Shown: positions 25,466 to 37,639 of the stretch, one piece after another
Position numbering within the stretch: the first letter of the stretch is position 1
Layout of the letters: every line of letters begins with the position of its first letter
Assembly: GCA_030765055.1 (NCBI GenBank)
Contig: CM060951.1
Span: forward strand, 50,308,147-50,372,146
Source: Mantis religiosa
Taxonomy: Eukaryota; Arthropoda; Insecta; Mantodea; Mantidae
Direction: 5' to 3'
Length of the DNA stretch: 64,000 bases
Position numbers and translations under genes: made by a program
Notes under the pieces: model-generated
Database searches by the model: none
What the model was told of the DNA's origin: nothing
What the model saw: the letters and a program-made list of their open reading frames with translations, nothing else

Positions 25466-26175
25466 TAGTTAATTGATGGAAATTAATCATTTCTCCACAC
25501 TAGCCATATATAGGCTAATGTTTTTGATGGATAGTCAACATGAAAAATTCAATTTCATGGCCGGGATTTGAACAACGGATCTCCTGGTCTCCATCCAGTC
25601 ACTCTTACCCTTTGAGCTAACATGGCCAACGTGCTGTCCTGACATTAAATTCTCCATTTGACTCATATTTCCTTGGTAGACCACTAGGGGCTCTCGTATC
25701 CGAGATAGACCGTTTGTGGTGACTTACTATTGCAAGTACTTTAGTCCCAGGCTTCTTCATTTAACTCTTATTATTTTAGTTAATTGATGGAAATTAATCA
25801 TTTCTCCACACTAGCCGTATATAGGCTATATTTGAATTTTTCATGTTGACTCTATCCATCAAGTATCTTAGCCTATATACGGCTAGTGTGGAGAAATGAT
25901 TAATTTCCATCAATTAACTAAAATAATAAGATTTAAATGATGAAGCCTGGGACTTAAGTACTTACGATAGTAAGTCGCCACAAACAGTGTATCTCGGATA
26001 CGAGAGCCCCTAGTGGTCTACCGGGGAAATATGAGTCAAATGAAGAATTTAATGTCAGGACGGCACGTAGGCCATGGTACCTCAAAGGGTAAGAGCTACT
26101 GGACGGAGATCAGGAGATCCGTGGTTCAAATCTCGGCCATGGCACTGAATTTTTCATGTTGACTATCCATAATAT
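25466..26175. repeat. Large palindrome built from two SINE-E copies
   Basis: The inverted arms are about 25533-25828 and 25869-26170, with a spacer of about 40 bp. The inner 62 bp (25767-25828 against 25869-25930) are perfectly complementary, and the outer parts differ at scattered positions. Each arm carries a tRNA-like segment with a B-box-like motif (gttcaaatctcggcc in the right arm). A further direct copy of the SINE tail lies at 25466-25519. It sits in the sense strand of an intron, so a transcript could fold into a hairpin of about 300 bp. Confidence 0.85.
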
Positions 26176-29100
26176 ACGTATATTTCTCAGTAATGGAGAC
26201 TACCTAGGTTTTCCATTGCTAACTTAAAAGTATTAACATTTGGACGTTTTTTAATGATAAATTTCAGCCTACCGACATCCCAAAAGCATATAAATATATA
26301 CGTAAGCAAATGTATAGTTCTGTGTCAGTGCAAACTTACAATGTTACTTTGAGGAAATCTCACATCGTTTGCCAAGAAAATGTTTTTTTAAGAATTAAGG
26401 CTTTCTTGGCGGCGCAAATTATACATTTTCTGCAGCTTGAAGCCTAAGAAATTAGTTTTTTGTACAACAAAATATTGTGACTGAAATGACTATTAAAAGG
26501 GACAAACATATGTAAAGTATGTAATTGTATTGGAGGGCTGTCCTGTTAGCTAAAGGGCCAGGGCAGAGCTCAGGGGTAGCTCAGGTATAGTAGTACTCAA
26601 TAAATCATATTGCGACTGAAGCTGTTCTTTTATTGGAGAATCCAATTAGGTAAATGTTACAAAAAGCCTAATCATCTGGATCATCTGTGCACACATCTTT
26701 CAAGATAGGAATAAAATTATCATGGTGTAGGCTCATTTATTCGTGGAATGAGGTGAAATAGTTCTTTTAACATAGGAAGTACATTTTTAATATAAAAATC
26801 CCATTGCTCAACTTTCTCTATAGTAAGTACAAGAAGTAAGGTATTCTATTCAAAAAATTCGATAAGAGATTTTGCCAAAGATACTGGATTTTTAGATTCC
26901 CTGAATAAATAAATGAGCATTTTAAGAAAAAGGTTTGATATGTTGGACAAATTCATGCCAAATTATTTGGCTTTTAAGTCCAAAGTTTTTCTAGTATTCA
27001 ACATGAAATTTATAAAGAAAATTCCTTATCTCAAATTGCTTGAAATGGACATCGTTTGGTTCTGATTTTTTTTTAAGGGTCCCAACACTTTTAAAGTACT
27101 GATATTTGCATAAGAAATAAAAGATGTTCATTTTCTGTGAATAGCCTGTAAAGTCCTTTTAATTTGAATGAATTTTTTTTGTTAAAATACTATTTGATAA
27201 GCTTTTAATTAAATTTAGTTGTATTTGTTGCTGATTTGAATTTTCAAATAAGTTTATATTTGAAATCTGTTTTTTTGTTCTTGCACTGTTGTGGAAATAA
27301 TAAGGTGCTGGCACAGTGAAAGTTTGCCAATGTGCCACATGTGCAGATCACAATTTATCTACTATATGTAACGATAAGCCTTTTGCAGGGCAATGTGTCC
27401 TTTTTATGAGCCTTGGTATCCATTGCCTCGAGGATGCATATAGCAATGAATGAGCATATTATGGAGCGGTCTATTGTTTTGTGTGTTTTGCAGTTTGATA
27501 GGTAACGTTTTATTTATTGATTTAGGATATATTACTTAGCTCTTAACATCCTTTAAATTCAAGGTTGGGCTGAGCAATGTGGCATTCAATTGAGAGCAAG
27601 TCCCTACTGTATACGAATAGTACCAAAGTTTGTTGTAGCTCCAGCTGGCAAGCCTTCGTTGTTACTTCTGTTTCAAAGTTAAGATACTTCTGCAAATATT
27701 GGTTGGTCTACAGAAGCAGTTGGAAAAATGATCTTTTGTAGAATAGTTTTTGGAAAGTGGATAAAGTGAAAGTCATGTAAATGTAATATCAAATTTGTAT
27801 ATTAAGCTCTCATAAGGTTATCAAACAAAAATTGTTACTCAAATTCACTTTAGAGTGAACATAAAATCTTTAAATGATAATTCAACAAACTACTAGAGCA
27901 AATCAATATGCATATCAATTTGTAGATTGATTGAAATATTCAACCTTAATGCAGTGGGTGAAATGATGCTGAATGAGCTGGAGTGCAATGTTCAGGTTTA
28001 GTAAAAACTCTGTAAAAAGCCTAATCTGGTTAATTCTGGAAAGATTGGAACTTGAGACCTCATACTAATGCTGTACAAATTTTCATTACTGTAACTTATT
28101 AGAAATGACTTTGTAGTGCAAGGTGTGATCAGAAACTAGGGTTACAAAGCCTGCAATGAAATGTGTACATTTAATTTCATACAACTAATTGTTCTCTGGT
28201 GATGGTTCCAACCTTACCAAATTATTTCCTGTTGTGTATCAATGTTGAACACGTATTTGCACATAAATTTCCCATTCTGTCAATTTCTAGTTTCCATTCA
28301 TGTTCTTGGGCCAGATAGGCTTTGAATCAATCCAATATTTTTGCTAGAAATATGCTGCAGGTTTTGATTTTTCTACCCATTTTTGTTTGATGCATTTGAA
28401 ATCTACAAAATCCTTATTTCTAGTTCAAAAATGTTTTTGATAAAAAAACTTTGCAGTACTGCTTGCATTAATTTCTATAAGTTGCTAAACTACTTTTGAA
28501 GTCTATCTTTCATTTTTTGATTCAGTAAATTTTATATGAAGTAGATGCTTCTTTGTAGGTGAAATTCTTGGAATTTTTTTTTTTTTTTGGAATTTTTCCT
28601 GGCATGTTGTATAAATGAACTTCATAATTTTATAGTCTTGAGTGCTAAGTACACTTTTCTCATCTTTTCCCACCTTTTGGCTCTTTATATACATATTTAT
28701 CAGTTGTCTCTAAATTGGATCTATTTGTTTCTGGAATTTTCTGAGCAAGTTGATCTTTTTGCAATGGAGAATTTTTCATTTTTAGGCCCAATGGTCTAAA
28801 TGGTATTTGTGGTGTTTCTCTATTACTTCTGTGATGCATTTTACTGCTCTATCACTAATTTTAGAGCATCTGTAGTGTATCTTTGTGGGATGTCATATAC
28901 ATAGCTATACTATAGGTTCAACATCCACAGAAATTTTAAGTAAATTCTTTCCAAAGTAGCTCATGTGTATGTTTATTAAATTAGCTGTATTGACATACTC
29001 GAAAGAATTTATAAACATGAGTTTTCATAACTCCAAAGTGAGGCTTCCACAAAAATAATCTTTACCAGTAAAAAAGTTTTATATTGGAAGAAACCAAAAT

Positions 29101-30016
29101 GAATCTGGAAATATAGGGAAAATGAAGATTTCAAATTTGTTAAATAAAAATGGGAAGAAAGTTGCAGTTGCAGCATCAAATTTCGTGCAAACACATTGAT
29201 CTGGAGACTATCGTGTTCAAGAACATCACTGAAAACTGGAAAAGGACAGCATGACAAAATATATTTTTGAGCAAAAGTACCAATGTTCAATTAAATTTAC
29301 TTACGGAGATAATTTGAAGAGATTTGAACCACTACCAGAGAACCAAAGTGCTACCTCACAGTATTTCTTTTACAAAGCAGCAAAAATTCTGGTCATGGAA
29401 ACATGTTTCCAAAACATGTCCTTTGTTTCAAAAGGTGATGTGCAGTGCTTCTTAGAGCTTTTTTCTAAGTTGTTATAGTCATGCATGGGAGCTCCACAGT
29501 TCTATTACAAGTCATTTTTAGAAAAGTATAAGAAATGTCCTGCATTAGGACTTCATTGAAAAATTAATGTTGTTGTTGGCCACAATTCCTTTTATTGCCC
29601 TCTACCATGTACCTACTGAAGGAAATATTGTGGCCAAATTTTGATGTCAAGATTTCACTGAAAATATTGACTCTTAGAAAAGAAAATGTATCAAATGATC
29701 CATATGTATGGGAAAATTTTTTATGACCAGCATAATTCTAAATCAAAAGGATTGATACATATTTAAGTTGACATTTTTTAAGTTCAATATCTTCTGAGCA
29801 TGTGGCATGCATTTTAATCCCCTCAATCCCAAATTACTCTGAAGACTTCATTCAGAAAGAATTAATGTTTTAATAATGTAACATCTGGATTTAAATGAAC
29901 AATTAAATGGTCCAATAGATTTAATGGTTTGGGAAAAAAATATTTGTATTAAAAAATAGAAATTTTGTAATTTTGATATATAATAGATTCTGTCTTTAAA
30001 TTTGTTTCATTTTCAG
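26176..30016. other. Intronic AT-rich sequence
   Basis: Repeat-F fragment at about 26830-27170 and a decayed SINE-A at 27951. An open frame of 75 codons at 29251-29478 has no recognised domain. No splice-supported exon was found. Confidence 0.4.
27951..28075 (-). mobile_element. SINE-A, strongly diverged fragment
   Basis: The block gtgggtgaaatgatgct, a degenerate aacctgg/aaagattgg core and gaacttgagacctcat can be aligned by eye to SINE-A. Both ends are missing. Confidence 0.45.
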
Positions 30017-30070
30017 AGTTTGGTAGTACTAGCAGGAATGTAATGACCTCTAATCACCGTAACGTTGAAA
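30017..30070 (+). other. Possible alternative (poison or cassette) exon in the 4E-T intron
   Basis: A good acceptor (tttcattttcag, ending 30016) is followed by 54 nt and a plausible donor (GAAA|gtgaga, GT at 30071). The length is a multiple of three. The only frame open across it takes two bases to finish a codon and leaves one base, the same phases as the 24675/34239 junction. Joined directly to exon A, however, the first codon becomes TAG. It would therefore be a stop-introducing exon, an exon used from a different 5' exon, or chance. Confidence 0.2.
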
Positions 30071-30366
30071 GTGAGATTGAATGTGATTGATAATTTAAAC
30101 GAGTATTTACGAAATTGCAACCTCACAATTTCTTGAAATTTCCATCAAATAAGTGAAGTTTTTGTTACAAATAATTATTATTTGTTTAGTAATTGAAACT
30201 GATTTGAAATCTCCAAGCTGTATTTATAAATTGGGTTTTTGGTATTGTATGATTGAAATGGAATGGGAAATCCCTGAATACTAATTATTTTGTCTATTGC
30301 ATGAGGTGTAATGAAACTGCGCATTATTGTAAGTAATATTTGATTTGTTGTGAAGAATGTTTCTCA

Positions 30367-30866
30367 ATACTGTGACTTTGGTGGGTTCGTAGAATTAAAA
30401 GTCCAATTTGCCGAAATTCTAACTGTTCTTTATTTGCATAGAAATTCTTCGTGGCGGCAGAATTACAACACATCACAATCTACAATACCAAGGTCGATGA
30501 CAATAACAAACAGCTGACTCAACTTCCACTGTTGACAACTCTTGTTACATAACTTTACAACAACTTGCAACTCACTCTGTTTACAACTACAACTGTCTGC
30601 TGGCGTGTCACACTCTTATATATCTCGCTGAAACATTTCTAGATCATTCTAAAATAATCCAGAAACCGAATTATCTCTCATTCCGGAAGTCACCAGAAAT
30701 TTCCATTTATCTCTGTTTCGGCAGACCTTTATCTGCATGTTGTCTTTGTGTACACAAGCTGCGCTATCGTAATCTGATTACGCAAGCTCTTTATTACCAT
30801 CAAACAATAGCCGCTGTCTGTTTTCTGTTTGTTCTGAAACGTTTATGCCTGTTACCGCGACAATAC
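30367..30866 (-). mobile_element. Solo LTR with 4-bp target duplication
   Basis: TG...CA termini at 30371 and 30862 are flanked by ATAC on both sides (30367-30370, 30863-30866). Read on the minus strand it has a TATA-like site (agatatataagag, near 30612) and a later AATAAA (caaataaagaac, near 30432), in the right order for U3-R. No internal retrotransposon sequence is adjacent. The 492-bp length and 4-bp duplication fit a gypsy-like LTR. Confidence 0.65.
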
Positions 30867-31019
30867 TTAGAATATATTAAATCAGTTTCAATTTCAAACT
30901 TATTATGTGGATCCATTTTTCCAGAGAATAATGGAAACATATTAAAAAAGACATGTACATCACCAAATATTTTTAATGAAGTTTAGAAATTATTATTGCC
31001 ACACTTTTCCCTAAAAACA

Positions 31020-31118
31020 CGTACTGTGCTCAATGGGTTAGAGCGACTGGACAGAATCCAGGAGATCCGTGTTTCAAGTCCCGGTCATGGCATTGAATTT
31101 TTCATGTTGACTATTATT
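31020..31118 (+). mobile_element. SINE-E, partial copy
   Basis: The tRNA-like segment (ggttagagcgactggac, then a degenerate B box, gtttcaagtcccggtc) is followed by the SINE-E post-tRNA block ending tttttcatgttgactat. The 5' body and the distal tail are missing. Confidence 0.65.
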
Positions 31119-32093
31119 GGTTTGGATTTTTCAGTATTTGTCATAGCTTTAAAGTCGTGTTGCCATTTGGTGGTTTCCCGTTATGTTATGGATAGAGTAT
31201 GAAATTTAAAGATGAGTATAGCGATCTATTTTGAAAAAAAAAATTGACTACTGCTATTTCCATTTTTGTAGATATTTGTCAATTAGCTTCTAGATAGAAA
31301 AATAAACTTTTGCAAGAGTAGTTCATAGAAGGTATATAAAATAGTTGGTTTTCCACTATACTGTTATTATGGTAGGAATTTAAACGAAAATCAGTGTTGA
31401 TATTTGTGTTTAAAACCAACAAATACATTATATAAATACAAATTTAAGTATTTGTATATAGAAGCCTTATGCTAAATATTAAATGTTTTAACTGCAGTGC
31501 CCGGAAATGGAATTGTAAATCGCCCATCTCTATTGTAGACTTGACAAAGAAATCTTATTTGTATTATTGTGGAAAAGTTGTCAAATGGAAAGGCAAAGTA
31601 GAGGTTTTTAGATGGTCAGATTCCTGAAGTAATGACTAGTTAAGAGCAAATTATTTTAATGCAGTTACATAAACTACATACTTTATACAGATTAGTGTAA
31701 GATGCTAAAACTGACACTTGACTGCATAGAGCAACAGTTATATTAAAGCACTAAGTCGCATCAGAAGTTCAAAATGCTTATCACATGTACATGTATATAA
31801 TTTTCCTCTCTGGATCTCTTAAATCTTATCTACCAGTATTTCCAGCTAGTGTTTTGCAATGAATTGGCTCCACACGTGCGCACGTGCATACACACATATG
31901 CATGCACATGCAAGCTGTTCTGGTCATTTTGATGGCAGTAAATAACATAATATAGACATACTAATACTGAATCTAATCCTGGCAATCTAAATTTAATGCT
32001 CAAACTATACTTTAGAAAAAAGAAAAGTAAAAGCACTTTCAACAGTAGATAACAAAAGCTTGCATTAACTATTACATACTGCTGTCTCTCTGT

Positions 32094-32134
32094 AATGGTC
32101 GTCTGATATGACTGAATGTTGGAGGATGTAAATT
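32094..32134 (+). mobile_element. SINE-A, 3'-end fragment
   Basis: About 40 bp match the element's 3' end (cgtctgatatgactgaatgt, then ggaggatgtaaattg). The rest is absent. Confidence 0.5.
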
Positions 32135-33228
32135 GAAAAAGAGTCCAGAATGGGAGCTAGGTATGTACCACTCTTCTTGCAGCTTCAGTCCACTTTGCCA
32201 CCTAGCTGTTGCTTCAGGGTTCTACGTTTTGATTCTGTAGTTGAAACTGGCAACCTATTTTTTCAATATGACTTTTTATCCCATTTGTTTCCCCTAACAG
32301 GCTCCAAAGTAGCTTTCAGCCAGACATGCTTGATTTTTGTTACTTGGGCTTCTTAAGACAATAGCAGTTCTGTAAGAACAATCAGGGAAACTTCGAAAAT
32401 TTAAAAAAAAATCCTAATAAAATTAAGTTAATTCTTTTCCTTCAGCTCGGAAGAATATGTAATAAACCGAAATTTACTTGGATTAAAGCCTGAAAGGTAG
32501 CAACAGATCATTTCTGTACAGAAATTTTTAGCTATAATCACACCTGTTTCAATCAAATTAAGTATTCTTTTATATTTAATTTACTTTTTAAAATTATAGT
32601 AACATAATTTTAGTCATTACCTGTGTTCTGAACATTAAAATCATTCAGGTAAGATATATAACATTTTGTTTTAAATTCACATTTCTATTATGACGCCGTC
32701 CCACTTTGTTGCATAATTCTTCAGATTCAGTCACTTGATGTTGCATCGATTTTCATAACATAGATGTTGCATGCTTTGTGTTGTGCAATGTCTTCATCTC
32801 CGAGCTTGTTTTGTCTCCTGCCCAGCTGCTACAGTGTACAGTAATGAGATCTTTTGTCTCAGGATGTGCACGAGTAGTGTGAATCACAATGCCAATTTGT
32901 TAGCAAGTAGAGTAATTTCGCTTAGATTCTTTTTGAAAAGAGTTGCTGACATAAAGAATTAATTATTAAATCATTACTAGGATGAGAAACAGAAATTTTA
33001 CTCAGGAAAGTTCTCCTGTATTAACCACTATCACATCTGCCTAACTTGTGCGCACCAATGGGCACTAATTGCATAGCAAATCTAACACACTTAAACATGG
33101 CACGGACCTGAGAATCAATGAGCAAGTAGTCTGATCTAGAATCCATGAGCTTTCACATTTCATACCTCTACCATTATCCATTGACGTACAAGGGTCAGCT
33201 GGTAAGTCCCAGGCCTCACAATAAAACG

Positions 33229-33235
33229 CACGCAC

Positions 33236-33291
<56 letters not shown>
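33229..33291. repeat. (CA)n / (CG)n compound microsatellite
   Basis: CA repeats with a short alternating CG segment at about 33242-33250, a potential Z-DNA tract. Confidence 0.95.
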
Positions 33292-33293
<2 letters not shown>

Positions 33294-34080
33294 AATAAAC
33301 AATGCAAATTTATGGAAACTCATTTTCCAGATGTAAATGCAAATTCTTGCAAGCTCCAAGCTTTACATTTGTGTTTATGTGGAACTAATAAATCCACCAA
33401 TCAGAAAACAGTAGAAAATGGCTGCTTTTGATGAAAAGCTTATTGCATTGTATCAGAGCCATGCTTGTCTTTATGACAAAACTGATGAATCTTATAAAGA
33501 AATGAAACAAACTGTGCATAGCAAAGACAGAATGCCATAATATCAATGTTTTGTCTCTTTCACTCACTGTAATATTACTCAGGCAAAGGGTTTCAGGTAT
33601 TGCTATTCTTTTTCAACAGTGGGCCAACTAGGCTTATTATAATATCTCCTTATAAATTCTACTTTGATTCAGCAGATGAACCCATCTACGCCGATACAGC
33701 AGTTTTCTTTTCAAATATAGTACAGAGTAAATTAGCTACTGTTTGAACATAAATGTTACTTAATGATTAGGAGCCATTTTAAATTATCTAATTTCTGATT
33801 GGCTATAATTATGTTTCAATTTTTCTATTATGAATGCTTTTCTTTGTTTATGGTTACAACATACGTTTGCATCCTTCCATTAATGCTTTTCTCTGTTTGT
33901 TGATAACATACTTTGCGTCCTTTCGTTAACATTTGCATTTTCATTGTAAATGGTCCTTAACACATTAACATATAGAAATTATTTATATCAATTTTTCTAT
34001 CTTAGTAACACTTCTTTAATTTATATTTTTCTGTCAATTATGGTACCATATGGATTCAGACGTTTTGCATCAGGGATGAA

Positions 34081-34230
34081 TATGATTGTTCATTAAATTA
34101 ATTGGGAGTCGATTAATGACACTAAACAACACTTGCTTTTAAATTTTCCCGGTTGTTTAGTGTCATTAATTGACTCCCAATTAATTTAATTTATACAACA
34201 CTTCCATGAAAGGATTTATGATTGTTCATT
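34081..34230 (+). mobile_element. Hairpin element copy 1, with perfect 14-bp target duplication
   Basis: TATGATTGTTCATT occurs at 34081-34094 and again at 34217-34230, bracketing 122 bp of inserted DNA (34095-34216). The insert has arms 34092-34129 and 34153-34190, 38 nt each with one G:T-type mismatch. They contain GGGAGTCGATTAATGAC and ACTAAACAA, around a 23-nt loop. A non-palindromic tail follows, ending in acaacacttccatgaaagga. The right duplication is followed directly by cttctcag, the acceptor of the exon at 34239. A duplication of this length points to target-primed retroposition rather than a cut-and-paste MITE. I know of no named family that matches. Confidence 0.75.
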
Positions 34231-34238
34231 CTTCTCAG

Positions 34239-34348
34239 GTGATGAGGAGATGACCATGCTGGTGACTGAAGCATCTGAGTCCTCTGAGCAGGTTACAGAG
34301 GATGCACAGAAGCTGACTGGTGTGCTTCCTCAGTACCAGTATAGTAGG
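34239..34348 (+). CDS. 4E-T: eIF4E transporter (4E-T) exon B, ends inside the eIF4E-binding motif
   Basis: The acceptor cttctcag ends at 34238 and the donor AGG|gtaagc begins at 34349. The 110-nt exon has two bases completing a codon from upstream, then 36 codons, ending in phase 0. The peptide is acidic and Ser/Thr-rich (DEEMTML, SESSEQVTED) and ends LTGVLPQYQYSR. The next exon starts EELIQF, so the join makes YSREELI, a Y-x4-L-phi consensus. Proteins of the 4E-T/Cup family use this motif near the N-terminus to bind the dorsal face of eIF4E, repressing translation and directing mRNPs to P-bodies. The polypyrimidine region upstream is made by a hairpin element's target duplication (see 34081-34230). 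Other eIF4E-binding proteins share the motif, but the sequence that follows it favours 4E-T. Confidence 0.65.
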
Positions 34349-34686
34349 GTAAGCTCATTCTTTATCTGATAATTTTTAAGAATGATAGAATTTTAACATT
34401 GTAGCTTTAATAGACATGCATCAGATCAACATGTCTTATGGAACTAAATGCCCCAGAAAATTTGCATGATCAGTATAATTTTATTAAATTATAGATGAGT
34501 CGTATTTATTACACATCAACTTCACTTACGTAAATATAATTTCTTTGCAATAAGGAACACCCTAAAAATAATAATTTAACTTGTCTGTTCCAATACTTTT
34601 CTGCCATTTGCTCTGGATGCAGTTTACTCTCTAGCTAATTGTGCTACTTGTACAGTAAAGCATTAATACAATTCGTTAGATTATGC

Positions 34687-34828
34687 TAATGTTGTTGTTT
34701 TCAAATGCTAGGCTTTGGCAATGAAGCCATTAGCTCTCTTGCTCTCCAATATTTCTGTGTAGTGGGTCCGGTAGGTAGGGCTTCACAGGTTAAAAGATGC
34801 TCATCAGTCATTTCCTCTTCTTTGTACA
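34687..34828 (-). pseudogene. I-type LINE 3' fragment, inverted relative to the next copy
   Basis: This stretch is the near-exact reverse complement of 36600-36740, the C-terminal coding end of the LINE. It ends at the 3' terminus (tgttgttgttttcaaatgct, i.e. an AAC-type tail). It is a separate 5'-truncated insertion about 1.9 kb away. Confidence 0.7.
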
Positions 34829-35501
34829 ATGAATAATGTATAATGAAGCATTACAATAAGTAAGCATTGCTTTTTTGTCATTCTTTTGTTAGAATGAAGA
34901 GCCTTTATAGCTGCTGTTGCTGATGAACTGAGTGTTTTTAAAAAACTTGACAGCATAAAATTTGAGAAAATGAGTTATATATGAGATTGGTATGTTTTCA
35001 GTGCCACCAGTCGGTCTGTGAAATCAGATTTTGCATTACTCATGAGCGTTTTCTTATAACTTGATAGAGTGCATGCACAGCAATTTTACAAAACTCAATA
35101 CAGCACAGTCTAAATGAAAAGATTTGCCACCTCTCAAGACCTGTTGGCTGACCTGATAATTTAAATATTCTGCTTGTCTGATCTTGCTTTCCTGGAATTA
35201 AATGCTATACAAAAACCATTGCATTGTTTCAAAGCCTTCCCATGGCTAAATAATATAGAGAATGACTCATTTCCCTTTCTGATTCAAAGGGAAGAGAATG
35301 ACAGTACTACATAGCATGTGGTTTATATAAACAACAAACTCTGTTGTCACATACTCTTACAGAACCTTTTATCAACATCACTCTCAAAGCAGCATTACAA
35401 AGACCTAACAAACATGTACACACTCAGGATAGCATGGTATAATAAATTACTGCAACATAGGCCATTGCAACGGTTGCTTAATAAGTTTGGAGGTGTTTTT
35501 T

Positions 35502-36737
35502 ATTTTGGCATACTTCTAGGTGATTTATGTCAGAGCAAACAGTCACCTAGAAGTATGCCAAAATCAGGCCCTGCGACTAATAACTGGTGCAGCAAAATCA
35601 ACTCCAATCACGGCAATGCAAGCCTTAACTTGGAACTATCCAATACATCTAACTTTAGAGGAGCAGGCACTAATACAACATGAAAAAATGTTGCAATTAA
35701 AAACAACAAAATGGGAGAAAAGATTATTACAACCAATCAAGATGAAAACACGAACAAATTTCCTACACAAAGTTATGGAATTAAAAACAAATCTGAATCT
35801 TCCTAATTCTAAAGAAAACATTTGAATCAAAGAAAACCCACTGACTTTTGAACCAATTAATATTCAATTAGATTTAGAACAAATAGTTACAAAATCTGAA
35901 ACTTCCAAACCTGTACTAAAAGCACTAGCATTAGAAACTGTGCACAATAGATACGCACCTGAAGAATGGTTACATATCTACACAGATGGATCTAACTTGG
36001 ACAACTCAGGAGCAGGAATTAAGTGAGCACTGTTCTCATTCTATCAACCAGCAGGATACTACACAACAAATTTTGATGCAGAAGTAACGGCTATTCATAT
36101 TTCACTCCAACACCTTCTATATAAAATAAATTAAAAAATGCTGTCATACTTTCTGATTCTAAAGCAGCATTATGTGCAATAAGCTCATATAAAATGAGGT
36201 CAATCCAAATTAAAGAATGTCACAAAATGATCCAACAACTTCAAAAACTACAGAAAAGAATTATATTACAGTGGATACCTGCACATTGTGGAATTGCTGG
36301 AAATGAATCAGCTGATTTTCTTGCCAAAAAAAGGTGCAAATTTAATTCAGAACAAAAGTAAAAACTTACCCTTTACATCCATAAAAAGATTAATCAAAAG
36401 AAAATATAAAAACAAACAAAACCAATCAATATCTAACAAAGCCAAAGACAAAAAATGGAACATTTTAATTAAAAATCAAGAAATTCTTCCAGAAATCCCA
36501 CCTAAAGCTGCAGTAGCAAATTTAAATTACTTACGGAACATGATTATTTGGCCAAACACTTACACAGAATAGGAATTTATACAAGTTCAAATTGTCCTCT
36601 GTGCAATAAAGAGGAAATGACTGAAGATCATCTTTTAACCTGTGAAGCCCTACCTGCCGGACCCACTACACTGAAATATTGGAGAGCAAGAGAGCTAATT
36701 GCTTCATTGCCAAAGCCTAGCATTTGAAAACAACATG
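35502..36737 (+). pseudogene. LINE (I/R1-like) C-terminal half: RT end, RNase H, zinc knuckle
   Basis: Readings in order: YVRANSHLEVCQNQALRLIT (end of the RT and thumb region), then an RNase H domain with IYTDGS (Asp at 35985-35987), FDAEVTAI (Glu) and, in another frame, LSDSKAA and WIPAHCGIAGNESADFLA. A C-terminal CPLCNKEEMTEDHLLTC zinc motif follows (about 36595-36646). Stops and frameshifts show it is dead. The 3' end is gaaaacaac at about 36736. RNase H after RT is typical of I, R1 and Loa LINEs. The 5' end is a 22-bp foldback (35502-35523 against 35543-35564). Confidence 0.75.
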
Positions 36738-37639
36738 TTTGGAGGTAGATATGATGTCCTCGAAGCACCACTTTGGTAAGCCAAATGTAACGTAATATTA
36801 CATATGCGATGGAGAGATGAGGAATTCTGATGATGAAGCCATGGGATGATGAATTATAGTCCCACGAAGCGGTGCCGTATGTAACCATATGTTACTTATT
36901 GGTGTGTGGAGAAAAGGAAAGATGATAATTCTGGAAGTACTGGATGTTCTCTGCCGTAGCTCAAGTCAGTAGAACCTGAGAACTCTGGATTCAGGGTGTG
37001 GTATAGAGCGAGGAAATTAAATTTTCACACAATTGTGAAATAATTGAATTATTTCCAATTTAAAATTATTCAATCTTTTAATTACAATAATCCTCTTATC
37101 AATGATGAACAAATTGTATTCACATCATTCATTAAATACTTCCTATTTCCGACTTTCCAACACACACAAAGTATTACATTTTACATCCTTCACTTCCTAC
37201 GTTCCAGGATCAAGTGGGCTGATTTAAATCCTTCTTACCATGATTATTGATTTTCTGTCTTACGTCGCCATAACTACTAAAGAACTCTCATTCTGATTCG
37301 TCAACACCAATCGTTGCACCACATTTCTTTAAAGTTACATCTTATTTACATAATTTAACCATTCATGGCCAACTATACTAATACAGTTTCTTTTTCACTT
37401 CTCAGGGCTAAAACCAAAAACAACGGTTACACCATTGTTTAAAACCATAGTTTATCACACAGTAAAGAATGTTACATTTTCTGAATCACTTGTAAGACTG
37501 TCACTAGTGTTATGTACATAGATTGAACCAGTCTCTCGCAAGCATAAGCTAAGTCATGAACCAAAGTACATTGTTTGATTCTTCAGTGACTGAGTCTGAT
37601 GGTAGCAGGAAAAATATAAGAAAAGTCTTGTCAAGCTAC
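36738..37639. other. Unclassified intronic sequence
   Basis: Starts right after the LINE tail. A CpG-containing part (36740-36900) may belong to another old repeat, but no termini are visible. Confidence 0.35.

Larger units (their letters stand above)
31119..34080. other. Intronic sequence, mostly unclassified
   Basis: Only the SINE-A 3' fragment (32094) and the compound CA microsatellite (33229) were recognised. Confidence 0.4.
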
